A stretch of DNA of 64,000 nt, from contig CM032128.1 of NCBI GenBank assembly GCA_018894105.1, positions 20,193,001 to 20,257,000 on the forward strand, in the 5' to 3' direction. Numbering within the stretch: position 1 is the first letter of the stretch; the number at the start of each line of letters is the position of its first letter. The notes below the pieces were generated by a model, which was not told where the DNA came from, made no database searches, and worked only from the letters and a program-made list of their open reading frames with translations. Position numbers and translations under genes: made by a program. Below, piece after piece: positions 11,150 to 21,769 of the stretch. This DNA is from Jacaranda mimosifolia (Eukaryota > Streptophyta > Magnoliopsida > Lamiales > Bignoniaceae).

Positions 11150-11956
11150 TGATATGGGATGGCCCAACGGCCAAGCCCAAAAACATAGGACCGCCATGGA
11201 AGTAGGCTAGTGGCGGCCCCAAATTAGCTGCAGGCCCAACTTGTTATAGGTCGGACATTCAATCAATGAGCATTCGACCTAGAGATTCTCGTACACAGGG
11301 GCGAATGCCAATGCCCGCTAAATTCAACTAGACTATGGTCAGCCACTATCCTAGCATGCAGAATCTCACCCGACTTATAATTATGGCAATGTTACAGGAT
11401 GTCGACTAGATATAGGGGATATCTCCTCGACTACCATGGTCGAGGAAAAACGACAGCCTCTCTGCCACCTTTAATGATCTACCAGGCAGCATGCCTCCAC
11501 ATTAATAGCGCGTGCCACTGCCCATACCATTTTTTGTAGCCGTATCAGACTAGCACACCTCCAATGTACCACCTTGTCCTGGAAAGCAAAAGGCGACGCC
11601 ACCTGGAATATTACAAAAGGGGGGGAAGACTCAAAGGTCCCTATATAAAGACAAATGCCCTTCCTATATAATAAGGGCATCAAGGCATATCAACCCCCTT
11701 AGGAAGGCAATAAATTGTCCACAGCCAACCTCTTGGAAGGTATGCACATTATTCCCATAAACTTTCACTCTATTGCTCTAACTCCTAGTCGATTCACTGA
11801 CTTGAGCGTCGGAGGGCCCCTCGGTTAACCTGACGTTTGTTGTTGGTTGCAGGACTTAACCTCGATACTCTTCCAACCACTCTATCGACCTAACCATTGG
11901 TCAATTATACTAGATCTCAGCCTAGTACACTAGCTAAACAGTTTTTACCCTCATCA
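11150..11956 (+). repeat. 3' LTR of element A
   Basis: It starts tgatatggg and ends ttaccctcatca, and is 807 bp long. It carries the TATA-like box ctatataaag at 11641-11650, as in the 5' copy. After it, element D sequence resumes (ActcccttcacTTTTCTC..., protease-to-RT linker on the minus strand). Confidence 0.88.
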
Positions 11957-12700
11957 ACTCCCTTCACTTTTCTCATTCTTTTCTCTCTTTTCACTCATTA
12001 ATTCTTCTTTGCTGTATATCCCTCTTTCTTGTTCACACTTGTTCAACCACTCACCATTAGGGCTTTATCTTTATTCTTTTCTCTCATTATTCTTTTTAAC
12101 CTCACTACCCGAACTCCCACAAGAAGATTGTTGAAGTTTAATCTACTCAAAGTAAACTTCCTAAAGTGATAGAGGTGTAAGAGGGACTTTCTGTCCATTA
12201 TGCTCAAAAGAATATCTATTCTTGTAACCATAATGCATTACATGCCGGTCAAATTGCCATGACCTATACCCAACAACATATGGTCAGTTTGCATGGGTAC
12301 TACATCACTATATCTCCCAATAGTAAAAGCTACCACAACCTGTCTAGTAACTTTCACCCTCCACTATCATTTAACCACTGTAACCTATATGGATTAAGGT
12401 GTTTATCACACTTCAACCCCAATTTCTCAACTAAAGTTGTACTGGCCATATTAGCACAACTACCCCTATCAATTACTCAGCTACACACTTTACCACCTAT
12501 TAGGTTTCTAGTGTGAAATATATTTTCTCTTTGCTCCAAGCTTTCCTCCTTAACATTCAAGTTCAATGCATGCTTAGAAACAAGAGATTCACCATGAACA
12601 ACATATTCAATTTTATCTTCATCACTAGTAATATTCTCTAAAAGTAGTACTTCTTTATTTAATTTTGTGCTCAAACCCTCATGACATGTATTTCCCTATT
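11957..12700 (-). pseudogene. Element D protease and linker, broken
   Basis: Read leftward from about 12500: IGGKVCS, a stop, then IDRGSCANMAST. This is the retroviral-type aspartic protease loop, usually D-G-G-S-C in this family, with the first Gly now Arg. HMLLG, RYSF and VPLTPL blocks follow, then a Lys/Glu-rich linker (KRIMREKNKDKALMVSG). The linker breaks at the element A insertion and resumes at 1027. Confidence 0.75.
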
Positions 12701-14070
12701 TGGTTATAATATATCTTGAACACATTCCAAGAAATATCCTCTAAAGGTGGCATATCATTATCACTACCATGAGACTTACTATCATTATCAGACTTGTATA
12801 CAATTTCTCATCCATAAGGATCATAGTTCTTTTGTTTAGATATTCAGACGCATAATGAACCAAACCGCGACATTTAAAATATTTAATATCCCTATGTCTG
12901 GAAGTAGTTGTGGAAGAAGAAGAATTGAAAGTGTCCTTTTGTCGAATAGACTTCTTATCCGTGTTCCTTGATATATCCAACCCCTTTCTCATCTCTCTTC
13001 TTTTTATCATATTTTTGCTATTTTGAACCCATTTTAAGTAAGAATGTAGAAATACCTTAGATGTTCCTGTCTGCTTTTGTTGTTTCTCCACCTTCATAGC
13101 CATACTCACCAAATCCTCAATCTCCACATAATATTGTAAGTCCACAACATCAGCAATTCTCTATTCAAACCACTTATAAATCTAGCCATTGTCACTTCTG
13201 TATCCTCCTCTATATTGGTCTTAATCATCATCTCCATGTTTTTATGGTAGTCATTAACTAACTTAGACCCTTGAATGAGTCTTTGTAGTTTTTGTTGTAT
13301 CTCCTTTTAATAGTAAGATGGAACAAATCTCTTCTTCATAACGGCCTTCATATCTGCCCAAGTCTCAATAGGTCTCTCACCATTCCTCCTCCTAGACTGC
13401 ACTAATTGATCCCACCAAACTAATGTATACTTAGTGAATTCAACTGCTGCTAGTCTCAATTTCTTCTCTTCAGAGTAGTTGTGGCAATCAAAGATCAATT
13501 CCACCATTCTCTCCCACTCCAAGTATACTTCAGCATTATTTCTACTTTTAAATGGCGGAATTTTCATATTGATGGTATTTAAATTGCTATCCCTCCTAGC
13601 TTTGAATCTAGCTTCAGCCCCCCTCTATTCTTAGTCAAACTATTCTCATCTAACTTATCCTCAAACATCTCTTGATTAAACCTATTTGGGACCTATTTCG
13701 TCTTCGATTCCCAAAAATATTCTATGCAAACTCATTTCTCTACTCATCTATCTCATCAGGCCCATAATTCAACTTCTAAAATTCACCTTTCTATATGGTG
13801 TTATATTAGCTTGCTCATCAGGGGGTTCCTTACTTGCCTTCTTTCATAGAATAGTACTCATTTTAACAATTTGCAAGAAATGTTAGCAAAACAACCTCAC
13901 AAAAACACTCTCACGCATTTCACTCAAGTAGATGTGAACTCTCGTATTTTCACTCAATTCTGGCTTTTACCTTCTTTATATGCTCACCTTTTTATGCCTT
14001 TTAACTCTCTTGACCACTGTGAGTGTTGCAATTCAAAAATTAAACTAATTCAATTCAAAGCAAATTCACA
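12700..14070 (-). pseudogene. Element D gag, broken
   Basis: The gag core is the longest open stretch (13567-13307): MKIPPFKSRNNAEVYLEWE at its start, then HNYSEEKKLRLAAVEFTKY, WWDQLVQSRRRNGERP and MKKRFVPSYY. This is the well-known gypsy gag signature of plants. Downstream (13145-12741) is the second gag half with VEIEDLVSMAMKVEKQQK. It is followed by a zinc knuckle reading YFKCRGLVHYASEY, in which the first and last Cys of CX2CX4HX4C are lost. The N-terminal side is cut by the CACTA insertion at 14070. Confidence 0.85.
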
Positions 14071-14149
14071 CACTATAGAAAAATGTGTTATTTGTCACCC
14101 TTTTTGCTTACTCTTGCTAAGCCATAGGGAATAAGCTTTTACCCATGCT

Positions 14150-14420
14150 TTAAACTGTGTGGGCATTAAAATTTACTAAAGCCTATGGTTAAGAGTAAAC
14201 CGTAGGCATTACATTCTTATTACCTACACTCTTCAAACCATAAAGAAGAAAATTTTAATTTGCCTACGCTTTAGAGCTAAATCATAGGCAATACTTAATT
14301 ATTACCTACACATTTGTAATCATAAAGAATAAAATTTTAAATTGCCTACGCTTAAGAATTAAATCTTAGGCAATACTTAATTATTACCTACGCTTTTATG
14401 ATATTAAGTAATAAAATTAT
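14150..14420 (+). repeat. Subterminal tandem repeats of CACTA element
   Basis: About three degenerate copies of an 82-bp unit carry tgcctacgctt..., ...ataggcaatacttaattattacctac and an ataaagaataaaatttt tail. Unit starts are near 14180, 14261 and 14343. Each unit has a small inverted pair (gcctac... and ...aggcaa). In CACTA elements such subterminal repeats bind the element's own TNPA-like protein. Confidence 0.65.
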
Positions 14421-14429
14421 TTTCTTTGA

Positions 14430-17000
14430 ATTTTTTTCCTCATAATTTTTTCTTGTTTATCAACACTTTCTAGTCTTTCCTATTATTTTGTTTAACAAGA
14501 ATAAAAAGTCCTTTGATTTAATTTTTATTCTCTCCCTCTTTTTTTAAATTATATCTAAATTCAGTTTTATGTAAATCAGCCTCTGCATCCCGCGCCCTAA
14601 CAAAAAGAATCCCTCCCTTCTTTCACCTAATGTGTCGATGCCGCTATTGCCACCATCCTTAGTCTGTGTACTCATCAGAAATTTTGGGAAAAATTGTAGG
14701 CTTTCCCAAACCTCTTTGTGGATTTCCTATCTGAAGATCCAACTACAAAATTTCATTTTAGAAATATTATAGGTACTACTCCAATCATCCATAGCCTTTT
14801 CTTCTTTCTCTATATTTGTTCTTAATTTTTTCTGCGTTATTTATGTATTAATTACTGAAAATTTCTGTGACTTATCCATTTCTGTCCATGCCCTGTCCAT
14901 GGAGAATGCATAATGTTGTTATTCAACCTATGTTTTTAACTATTTTGAAGCTAAGTAATTGATGAAATGTTAAATTACTTGCCGATGGTGTGGATGAGGA
15001 ACTGACTTCTAGCAGCAAATTTATCATCTCTTCCAGGTGTGATACTTATGTGCATAAAGAAATGCAGTAGAGACCAAGGCAACACAATTATTGAAATATC
15101 AATACATAATGTATACTTAGAATTCAAATTCAAAAAAGAAAAAAATAGTTCTAGTAGTTAAAAGTTAAAAAATAGTTCAATTAGCCCCTTTTTTTAATAT
15201 AAATATTTTTTTAATAGAAAAAAGAAATCCTATAAGTGGGGCTAGATTTCACTAATATTTTGCATTAAAATAAGGTTGGGAGAGGGAATAGTGGTTGATT
15301 GTTGATAAGATTATATAATCATACAATTGATATAGACTTAGCACCCAAAGTCTCAAGTTGAAGAGAAATTTTAGTGAACCCCGTCATAAACTGATGATTG
15401 ATTATGCTTGTTGGTCTTTCCAATCTGTGTGGCTGCTATATTGCCTAGGTCAAGTAAATGGCAACAATTATTGCTGTTAAGAGTCAATCTAGAAAATTAA
15501 CTAGCTAACTACTAGAGATTACTGGAGAAATCTTAGCCAATGATGTTTAGTTAGGTGCTAAAACCATGGTCCTTTTTTCTTATTTCTTTTCAATGAATAA
15601 TGGCAAACAAGTCAATTGGCCATAAAACATACAACACAAGACATCCATTTGGATAGTCAAGGATTGTGATGGTATTTCTAGACTTTTTTAATGGTCATGT
15701 ATTAATGATAAATAGATTTATCGTTATAAATCAAAATTCCACAACATCGAAATATTGTTTTGTCTATGTTTTGTTTCCAACCTGTCCTGAAAGTTTAAAA
15801 TTCAAATTTTGTGCTCAATACTTAAGCTTGCGTTCAGTCAACTTAATTTCAACCATAATCTGCTATCTTGTGGGATAAAACTTGTTGACACATGTGCCCT
15901 CATAATCATTTAGACGAATAGAAATAGAAATTTTCATGACCTCCATATAAATCATATCTTTAATTTTCATCCTTTTTTTTTTAAATAGATATTGTGTTCA
16001 AGTAGTAGATTTGTTGGCAGATGAATGATGTTTGACTTGCAGATGCCTCAGTTAGACATCTGCAGCTATACATTTATTTCTTTGAGTTCAGAATTAGAAT
16101 TTTAGTTAAATTATGTCTATGTATTCATTGATTGAAGTTGAATATCATTCTAAATCAAATTATGCTCTCACAGAAACTTTATTGTGTTAACTCAACACTG
16201 TAGTGGGGGAAAATACCTTAGACTGTAAAGGGCACACAAACTTTAGCACATTGTGATGGGTGAATTAAATGTGTTCTACCATCTTGTGAAATGTTAAAAA
16301 TACTGATAGTGTAATAGGTTTCTTGCCACCTCTCTATTCTGATAATGAATGCCATATTCTTGCTATTAATTCCAGGGGCATAACTGTGAAAGACAGTGTT
16401 TCATCAAATCTATGTTAGCTAATATTATATATTATAGTATTTAGTAATATTCATTGGGGTACCCATTAGCTATAATGACAATATGTGTTTATCACTATTG
16501 TTAAAATGATGCAATGTATTTTAAACCCATTAGCTATAATAATAGGGTACTTATATATTAACTATTTCAATAGTTAGCTAAATACTATTAGTATTGTTTA
16601 ATCAATAGAAAAATGCATGATCCAGTTGATTTTTTTCGTTAGCCATTTGCTTCCCTACATAAAACGTATAGTTTTCTTTTTACCAATTGTTCTGTCACAA
16701 CTATAAAAATAGACACCCACTTTGATAGTTTCTAATCAGAGTAATATAGAGAAATATAATTAGTAGGATTCAAGAATTTTTTGAGCAACTATTCTTTTGG
16801 GTTGTTAAATTCTTTCCTCCCATGCAAAACATTTATAAGGAGAATTAGTGTGTGTCTCTGTACATGTATTGATTTATAAAAAAATTAAAATATATGTTCT
16901 AAAAAATTAATTCTTTATTAATCAAATTCAAAATAGGTTAATTTTTCTTCTTTTCTTTTGGTTAATTTTTAGCAACTTGAAGCAATTGCAGAAAGTTTTG
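14430..17000. other. CACTA element interior, no gene recognised
   Basis: AT-rich sequence with only short chance ORFs (for example 15666-15878). No transposase (TNP2-like) block was found in any frame. The CACTA interior appears replaced or heavily decayed. Confidence 0.5.
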
Positions 17001-17159
17001 CAGTACCCTAAGCACCAAAGTCCAATTGCTTAAAGGCCCTTGTGGAAGCATACTTGAAATAGGTAAGACTTATATGCACTAGTAAAGTACAATAATTGCA
17101 TAATCCTGAATGTGCCTCTCTCTTTTTTGTTATTTTTAAACTAGTGTTCATTAATTTTG

Positions 17160-17580
17160 ATATTATTACATAGCATTGTTCTATAATTTTTATATTAAAT
17201 CAAGATGAGATAGAGGAACAAGTCAATCAAGTGCTTGGAGCTGAGAGGACAAAAAGTTCAAAGATGAATTATTTGACAATGCTATTGGAGTTTATGGGCA
17301 TGGACAGGTCAAGTGTATGGGGAAAGGGATTACACACGTGAGAAGACGTTCGTGCTGAGGTACAGAATGAGGTGAAGGCCGAGATAACTCATGTTCGTTC
17401 TCAGATGGCTATAATGCAAAAAAAAAAAAAAGATGGACCTTTTGGTGAGTTTGTTGGATCCCTCTACATTACAAGCATTTCAAGTATCTTGTAACAACAT
17501 CGATGGAGTTAGTTCTACATCCTCCCCTCATGGAAGATCAACTCCAGCATTTACATCTAGTGCTCAGGTTAGCATTACAT
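17160..17580 (+). pseudogene. Transposase_24-like remnant in CACTA element
   Basis: At about 17255-17335 the plus strand reads KDELFDNAIGVYGHGQVKCM and then GKGIT. This resembles the C-terminal part of plant En/Spm-associated proteins, in which a short block with GxGxVRxMGxG(V/I)TP-like residues precedes a glutamate-rich coiled stretch. Here the stretch after it (EVQNEVKAEITHVRSQMA, near 17360-17410) also looks like such a coiled tail, in another frame. Putative GT/AG intron borders lie around it. It is a broken fragment. Confidence 0.5.
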
Positions 17581-19200
17581 ATATATGTTGATCATATTCA
17601 TACTAATTTAGAAAAGATAAAATACTTATAATGGATTCTTTTGTAGGCAATGTCTTGATCTAGTGCTCATTTGGAAAGTGATGATGGCTTTCATGCTACA
17701 CTCGATCATAGCCATGATGATTAGGTAATTGTGTTAAGGCATAATATATATTTTTTATTTATATTATAATGTTATGTATATTAGTCTAAACCAGTAATAT
17801 GCAATTTATTTCATTAGTGTTTCATAAAATTGATCTGATGTAAAAGTGTGTTTGTCTCTTATGAGCAGTTGTGTTCCAAGGACGTGTGGATGTTCCAGCC
17901 AAGAATTTTTTGTGTCTTCTATTCTATTTATATTATAATATTCTGCTGTAAATTGAGTTTTTGGTGTGATTGAATTATACCTGATAATTTCATGTTGGGC
18001 GAAATTTGTGCATGTTGTCCATGCAGTATGTTTGAATATGTTTGTTATCATCACCAAAAAGGTAAGAAAATTTTGAATAATTTTGTTTGCCATGTTTATA
18101 ACTTGAAATTGTTATATATATGGAATAGTGATATAGGTTTACTTATTATATTATAATTCCTATTTATGCTTATTGATTCAAGTTTCTTAATAGATAGTGA
18201 TAACGACTATTAGCATTTGCTCATTTCACTCTCCATGTTAAAGTTTAATATGTTTTTTCTTTCTCCATGTTAAGGTTTACAATGACATAATGTTATTTTT
18301 CTCGAAATAATTGACATATTAGATTATTTATTATATTGTTGTACACAATTTCAGGTAGCTCTACATTCTTCCTTGACGATGATATGGGGATTTTGTGATG
18401 AGGATGCTGCAGAACTTTCAAGAAGAAATTAGAAACTGATGTGATGGATGGTTGTTAGATAACTTTGATCGGTGATACCTTTTTTCTTTTTACACTAATG
18501 GTTGTACAATGTCAATTTACTAGCGGATCTATTATTGGACTTTTAGTTGATTTTAGGATGATGAACTACATTAGTTATGCCTCTTTAACTGATTTTCAAT
18601 GGATAGTAATATTGAATGTTTTCTTGAATTAGTAGGTGTTTATTGTTGCATATTAATATATTTGAAATTTATTATTTGAATGAATATGTAAACTGGTATA
18701 AATAATATTTTTATAATGTAAAAATGAGGGTAAATAATACTTTTACAATATAAAAATAAGGGTAATTTGTTTAAAATATTAATTACAGTATTGGTTGCAG
18801 TTGGGAAACTGTAGTCAAAATGCTTGCATTTTTTTGCCAATACATGCTTGGACAGTAAGGAATAGTTATAATATTGCCTACACATTCTAAAACGTGGCCA
18901 ATATGGGTGGCTAATAAATTAAGGTATCGCCCATGGTTTTTCCAAAGCGTAATTAATTGGCATAATGGTTACGGTTTTGCATTCCGTAACCATTATTTGT
19001 AGAATTTCACACACTTCTAAAAAATCATCACCAAAAAGTTGCAAAATTATAGCTAAAGCTTTGGCAATGGGTCCAAACCGTGGCAAAGTATTCGCCATTG
19101 CTACAAACGCTATAGTTGCCAAAGTGTTGCATAACCATCACGAATAAGTTATTGCCTATACTTTGCATTTTTTCACAATTGTTAGGCAACTATAATGAAA
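17581..19200. other. CACTA element right part, non-coding
   Basis: AT-rich sequence with no supported gene. The last 350 bases hold dispersed copies of the attgcctacac/ccaat motif and a short inverted pair near 18965-18990 (tggttacggttttgcattccgtaacca). These fit subterminal structure. Confidence 0.5.
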
Positions 19201-19220
19201 AAATATTTTTTTTTGTAGTT

Positions 19221-19892
19221 ACAAGTAGTATTTGTATGGCAGAAGCAATGGAAAACCTAATAAAGAAAGAAAAACACAAAGTCTAGAGGCAAAGTAAACA
19301 TGACCAACAAGGAAAATGATGTGATGGCACATGAGAAAGAATGTGTATTATGTGATTTTTATGCAAATTAAGTAACAAAAATGCAATATGTTACTTATCT
19401 AATGTGAACATATACAAATTAGGCTAAAACAAAGAAAGAAAACACAAAGAATGAATAAAAATGACAAAAAAAAAAAAATATGCAAAAGAACTTGGTCAAT
19501 CCCAATGGAAGTTCGATTATGACTCAATTCTAACCTAGTTGATGAACAATCAACTCCAAACAGCAACTAAAATAGCCAATTTCGCTTATGCAATGCCAAT
19601 TTGGAATTTGAAAGCCTAGGTGAAAAACTCCTAAATTGATCACTCAAGAACCATAACATTAATTTCTCAAAATTAGAGCAACCTTGGGTATCAATTATGC
19701 AAATTCAATTTTCTATGTTCAATTGGCTCCAAGACAGGAATATGCAATAATATTACAAAAGAATCACAAAACCCACAATCAATTATGATCATACTTTTTT
19801 TCGTTTTCTTTTCGAATTTTTTTCTTTTTTTTTTCATTGGAAACAAATACAAGATAAATAGGAATTTATATCAAATTGGCTCTGATCCCAAA
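19221..19892 (-). other. Element D leader with primer binding site
   Basis: This is the 5' leader of element D between the CACTA insertion and the 5' LTR. On the minus strand TGGGATCAGAGCC (plus 19878-19890) lies two bases after the LTR end ..CCGTATCA. It is one change away from TGGTATCAGAGCC, the initiator-Met tRNA primer site used by many plant LTR elements. No coding blocks are seen here. Confidence 0.7.
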
Positions 19893-20559
19893 TGATACGG
19901 AACCCCAAGGATATACTAATCTCGAAACCCTAAACACACAAATTGATATTGAACAAACCCTAGAATAAAAATTCTCCCTACTAAACCCCTAAGATACTTG
20001 ATCTTAGAAATACAAATAATTAGGAATAAAGATGAGAAATTAAATAAATACTAGAAGGAATTAGTATCTTGAAAGAACCTATTCAATTTTTTGATGCAAC
20101 AAGCAAATTAGTGATTTTTCTTGAAAGAAAAATGCAGAAAATAAATCAATATTCATCAAAAATTTGTCATACACGTTTTTAAAAGAGTATTTATACTTTC
20201 CTTGCAAGCCCTAATTAAAATAAGATATAGACTAAGCCTACGAATAATAATCCAAGCCCAAATCCAATTAGGAATAAGATTTTGACTTGGTCATAACTTC
20301 TTCTTTTCTCCATGAGTTCCACACATTTGGGACTTTGGCCTTCTTGGGGCTTTTCAAGCCCTATACGCTAAGCACAAGGTGATGGGCTATCCAAATTCAT
20401 TTTTTTGACTTCTTGGCATGTTTTTCTCTTAACCCATTCTTGATGCATCTCTTCAAAAAATGACTTAGCTAAATTTGCAAAGCCATTTTTCAACCTTTTG
20501 CTCTTGCTCTTGTGATAGGTCCGACTAGTATGCTGCAATCTCTATTTTGCCCTCCAACA
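19893..20559 (-). repeat. 5' LTR of element D
   Basis: On the minus strand it starts TGTTGGAGGGC and ends CCGTATCA, so it has TG..CA ends and about 667 bp. A TATA box, GTATAAATACTC, lies at plus 20185-20196. The right boundary rests on the TGTTGG start only, because the partner LTR is outside the window. Confidence 0.65.
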
Positions 20560-20690
20560 CAAAAATGACCATCTTGCCTCCAGAACTCACATCAAAAGAG
20601 GCTCAAGTAGTAGCGTAGCTTTAGCCCAAAATAAATTCTCAATGAAAGCGAAGTAAAGTCACCTCGAGAAAATGCTTATTAAGGGCCCAA
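20560..20690. other. Short spacer, nothing recognised
   Basis: This is the flank of element D before the decayed tandem repeat. No motif seen. Confidence 0.4.
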
Positions 20691-21480
20691 TTAAAAGACT
20701 TAGGGCCTTGTGCATAAGGTAGAAGGTGGGGTGCGCTACTTGTGTGCTAAGTAATTTTCCTCAAGTGCGATGCAAGAAATAGGCTAAATAACCTGTTGGT
20801 CTATAATCCACCATGCCTCCTATGGTACAAGGTGGAGCCCGCCTATGTGCAAAGTCATTTTCCTTGAGTGCGAAGTAAGAGCAAGCTAAGTCCATGATTC
20901 GTTAGGCCTCATATATAAGGTAGAAGGTGGAGTACATTGCCAGTGTGCCAAGTTGTTTACCTTGAGTGTGAGTTAATAAGCTGGCTAAGTACCTTGCTAG
21001 CCCGTGACCACCATGCCTTTTATATACATTGCCAATATGCCTAGTAGTTTGCCTCAAGTTTAAGGCAAAACATAGGCTTAGTACCTTGCCAACCAATTCT
21101 ACCATACCTCATGCATAAGGTAGAAGGTGGAGTGTGGTACCTATATACCAAGCAGTTTACCCCAAATGCAAGGTAAAACATAAGCTAAGTACCCAATAAT
21201 CCATCACGTCCCGTGTATAAGGTAGAAGGTATGACACACCGCCCATGTGCTAAAGCAGCTCACCTTAAGTGCAAGGCAAGAAGCACACTAAGTAAATTCT
21301 CAGCCAATGATTCGCCATGTTTTTTGTAAGAGGTAGAAGGTGGAGTACAATGACTAAACATTAAGAAGTTTTTCTCGAATTTAAGGTAAAGAATAGGCAG
21401 GGTATCTTAGCTAGATAATGTATCATTATGCTTTAAGTGTGAGACAGAAGGCAAATGACACTGCTTTATTAGCCTAAGTA
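20690..21480 (+). repeat. Decayed tandem repeat with about 100-bp period
   Basis: The phrase aaggtagaaggtggag recurs near 20716, 20826 (degenerate), 20917, 21117, 21219 and 21329. Each copy is followed by a gccNNtgtgc(t/c)aag and ttNcctcaagtgc(a/g)aggcaa block. Spacing varies from about 90 to 110 bp and one copy near 21010 is very degenerate. No open frame runs through it. The source is unknown; it may be an old minisatellite from a retroelement 3' region. Confidence 0.7.
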
Positions 21481-21769
21481 GCTTGTCCGTATATGAGGTG
21501 AAGAGAAGAGAAGCATCATGTGGTCAATTTGGCGAACCTCAAGCATGAGGACTAAGGGCAAGGGATGTCGCCTATGAAACAGGTATACAAGCTCCCAACC
21601 GAGGCAACAAGTTTATAGTGCACCCTACTAAGTGGCATAGTGTCATGCCTCAGGTGTAGGACTAGACATACCTAGCACATAGTGTTATGCCTTAGTTTCA
21701 AGGTTAGGTATGAAGGTTGTAATAAAGTAAGAATTCATTCACTATAGGAAATTAAAACTTCAAAAGTAA
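21481..21769. other. Junction between tandem repeat and inverted LTR, nothing recognised
   Basis: The first part still holds words such as cctcaagcatgagga related to the repeat. No gene or clear terminus seen. Confidence 0.4.

Larger units (their letters stand above)
1030..11956 (+). mobile_element. Ty3/gypsy LTR retrotransposon A, Tat-type, non-autonomous relict
   Basis: Two direct LTRs (about 1030-1832 and 11150-11956) enclose, in order: a primer binding site, gag, protease, RT/RNase H, integrase, an 89-90 bp minisatellite, a region coding on the opposite strand, and a polypurine tract. The LTRs differ at many positions (roughly 85% identical by eye), so the insertion is old. The first 15 or so bases of the 5' LTR cannot be matched to the 3' LTR start TGATATGGG, and no clean target duplication is visible. 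The element lies within the pol of element D. Its length of about 10.9 kb and its antisense ORF fit the Tat lineage. Confidence 0.88.
14071..19220. mobile_element. CACTA (En/Spm-like) DNA transposon C
   Basis: The left end reads CACTATAGAAAAATG and the right end reads TTTTTTTTTGTAGTT, so the termini are imperfect inverted repeats of the CACTACAAAAA type. The last base is T where G is usual. Direct 3-bp duplications ACA flank it (14068-14070 and 19221-19223), as expected for CACTA elements. Subterminal repeats with a tgcctacgc/gcctacac core occur at the left end, and related attgcctacac motifs at the right end. A remnant resembling Transposase_24 lies inside. The 5150-bp element is otherwise AT-rich without an intact transposase. 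Confidence 0.8.
1..20559 (-). mobile_element. Ty3/gypsy LTR retrotransposon D (partial, host of two nested insertions)
   Basis: Read on the minus strand, the pieces come in the order expected for one gypsy element: 5' LTR (19893-20559), primer binding site, leader, gag (about 14070-12700), protease (about 12500-12150), then reverse transcriptase (1027-1), which continues beyond the window. The order is interrupted by CACTA element C (14071-19220) and by Tat-type element A (about 1030-11956). The pol reading resumes sensibly on both sides of A: the protease tail and a Lys/Glu-rich linker on the right, and the linker-to-RT segment with LLQEFDDV on the left. The 3' half and the 3' LTR lie outside the window. 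All coding parts carry stops. Confidence 0.85.
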
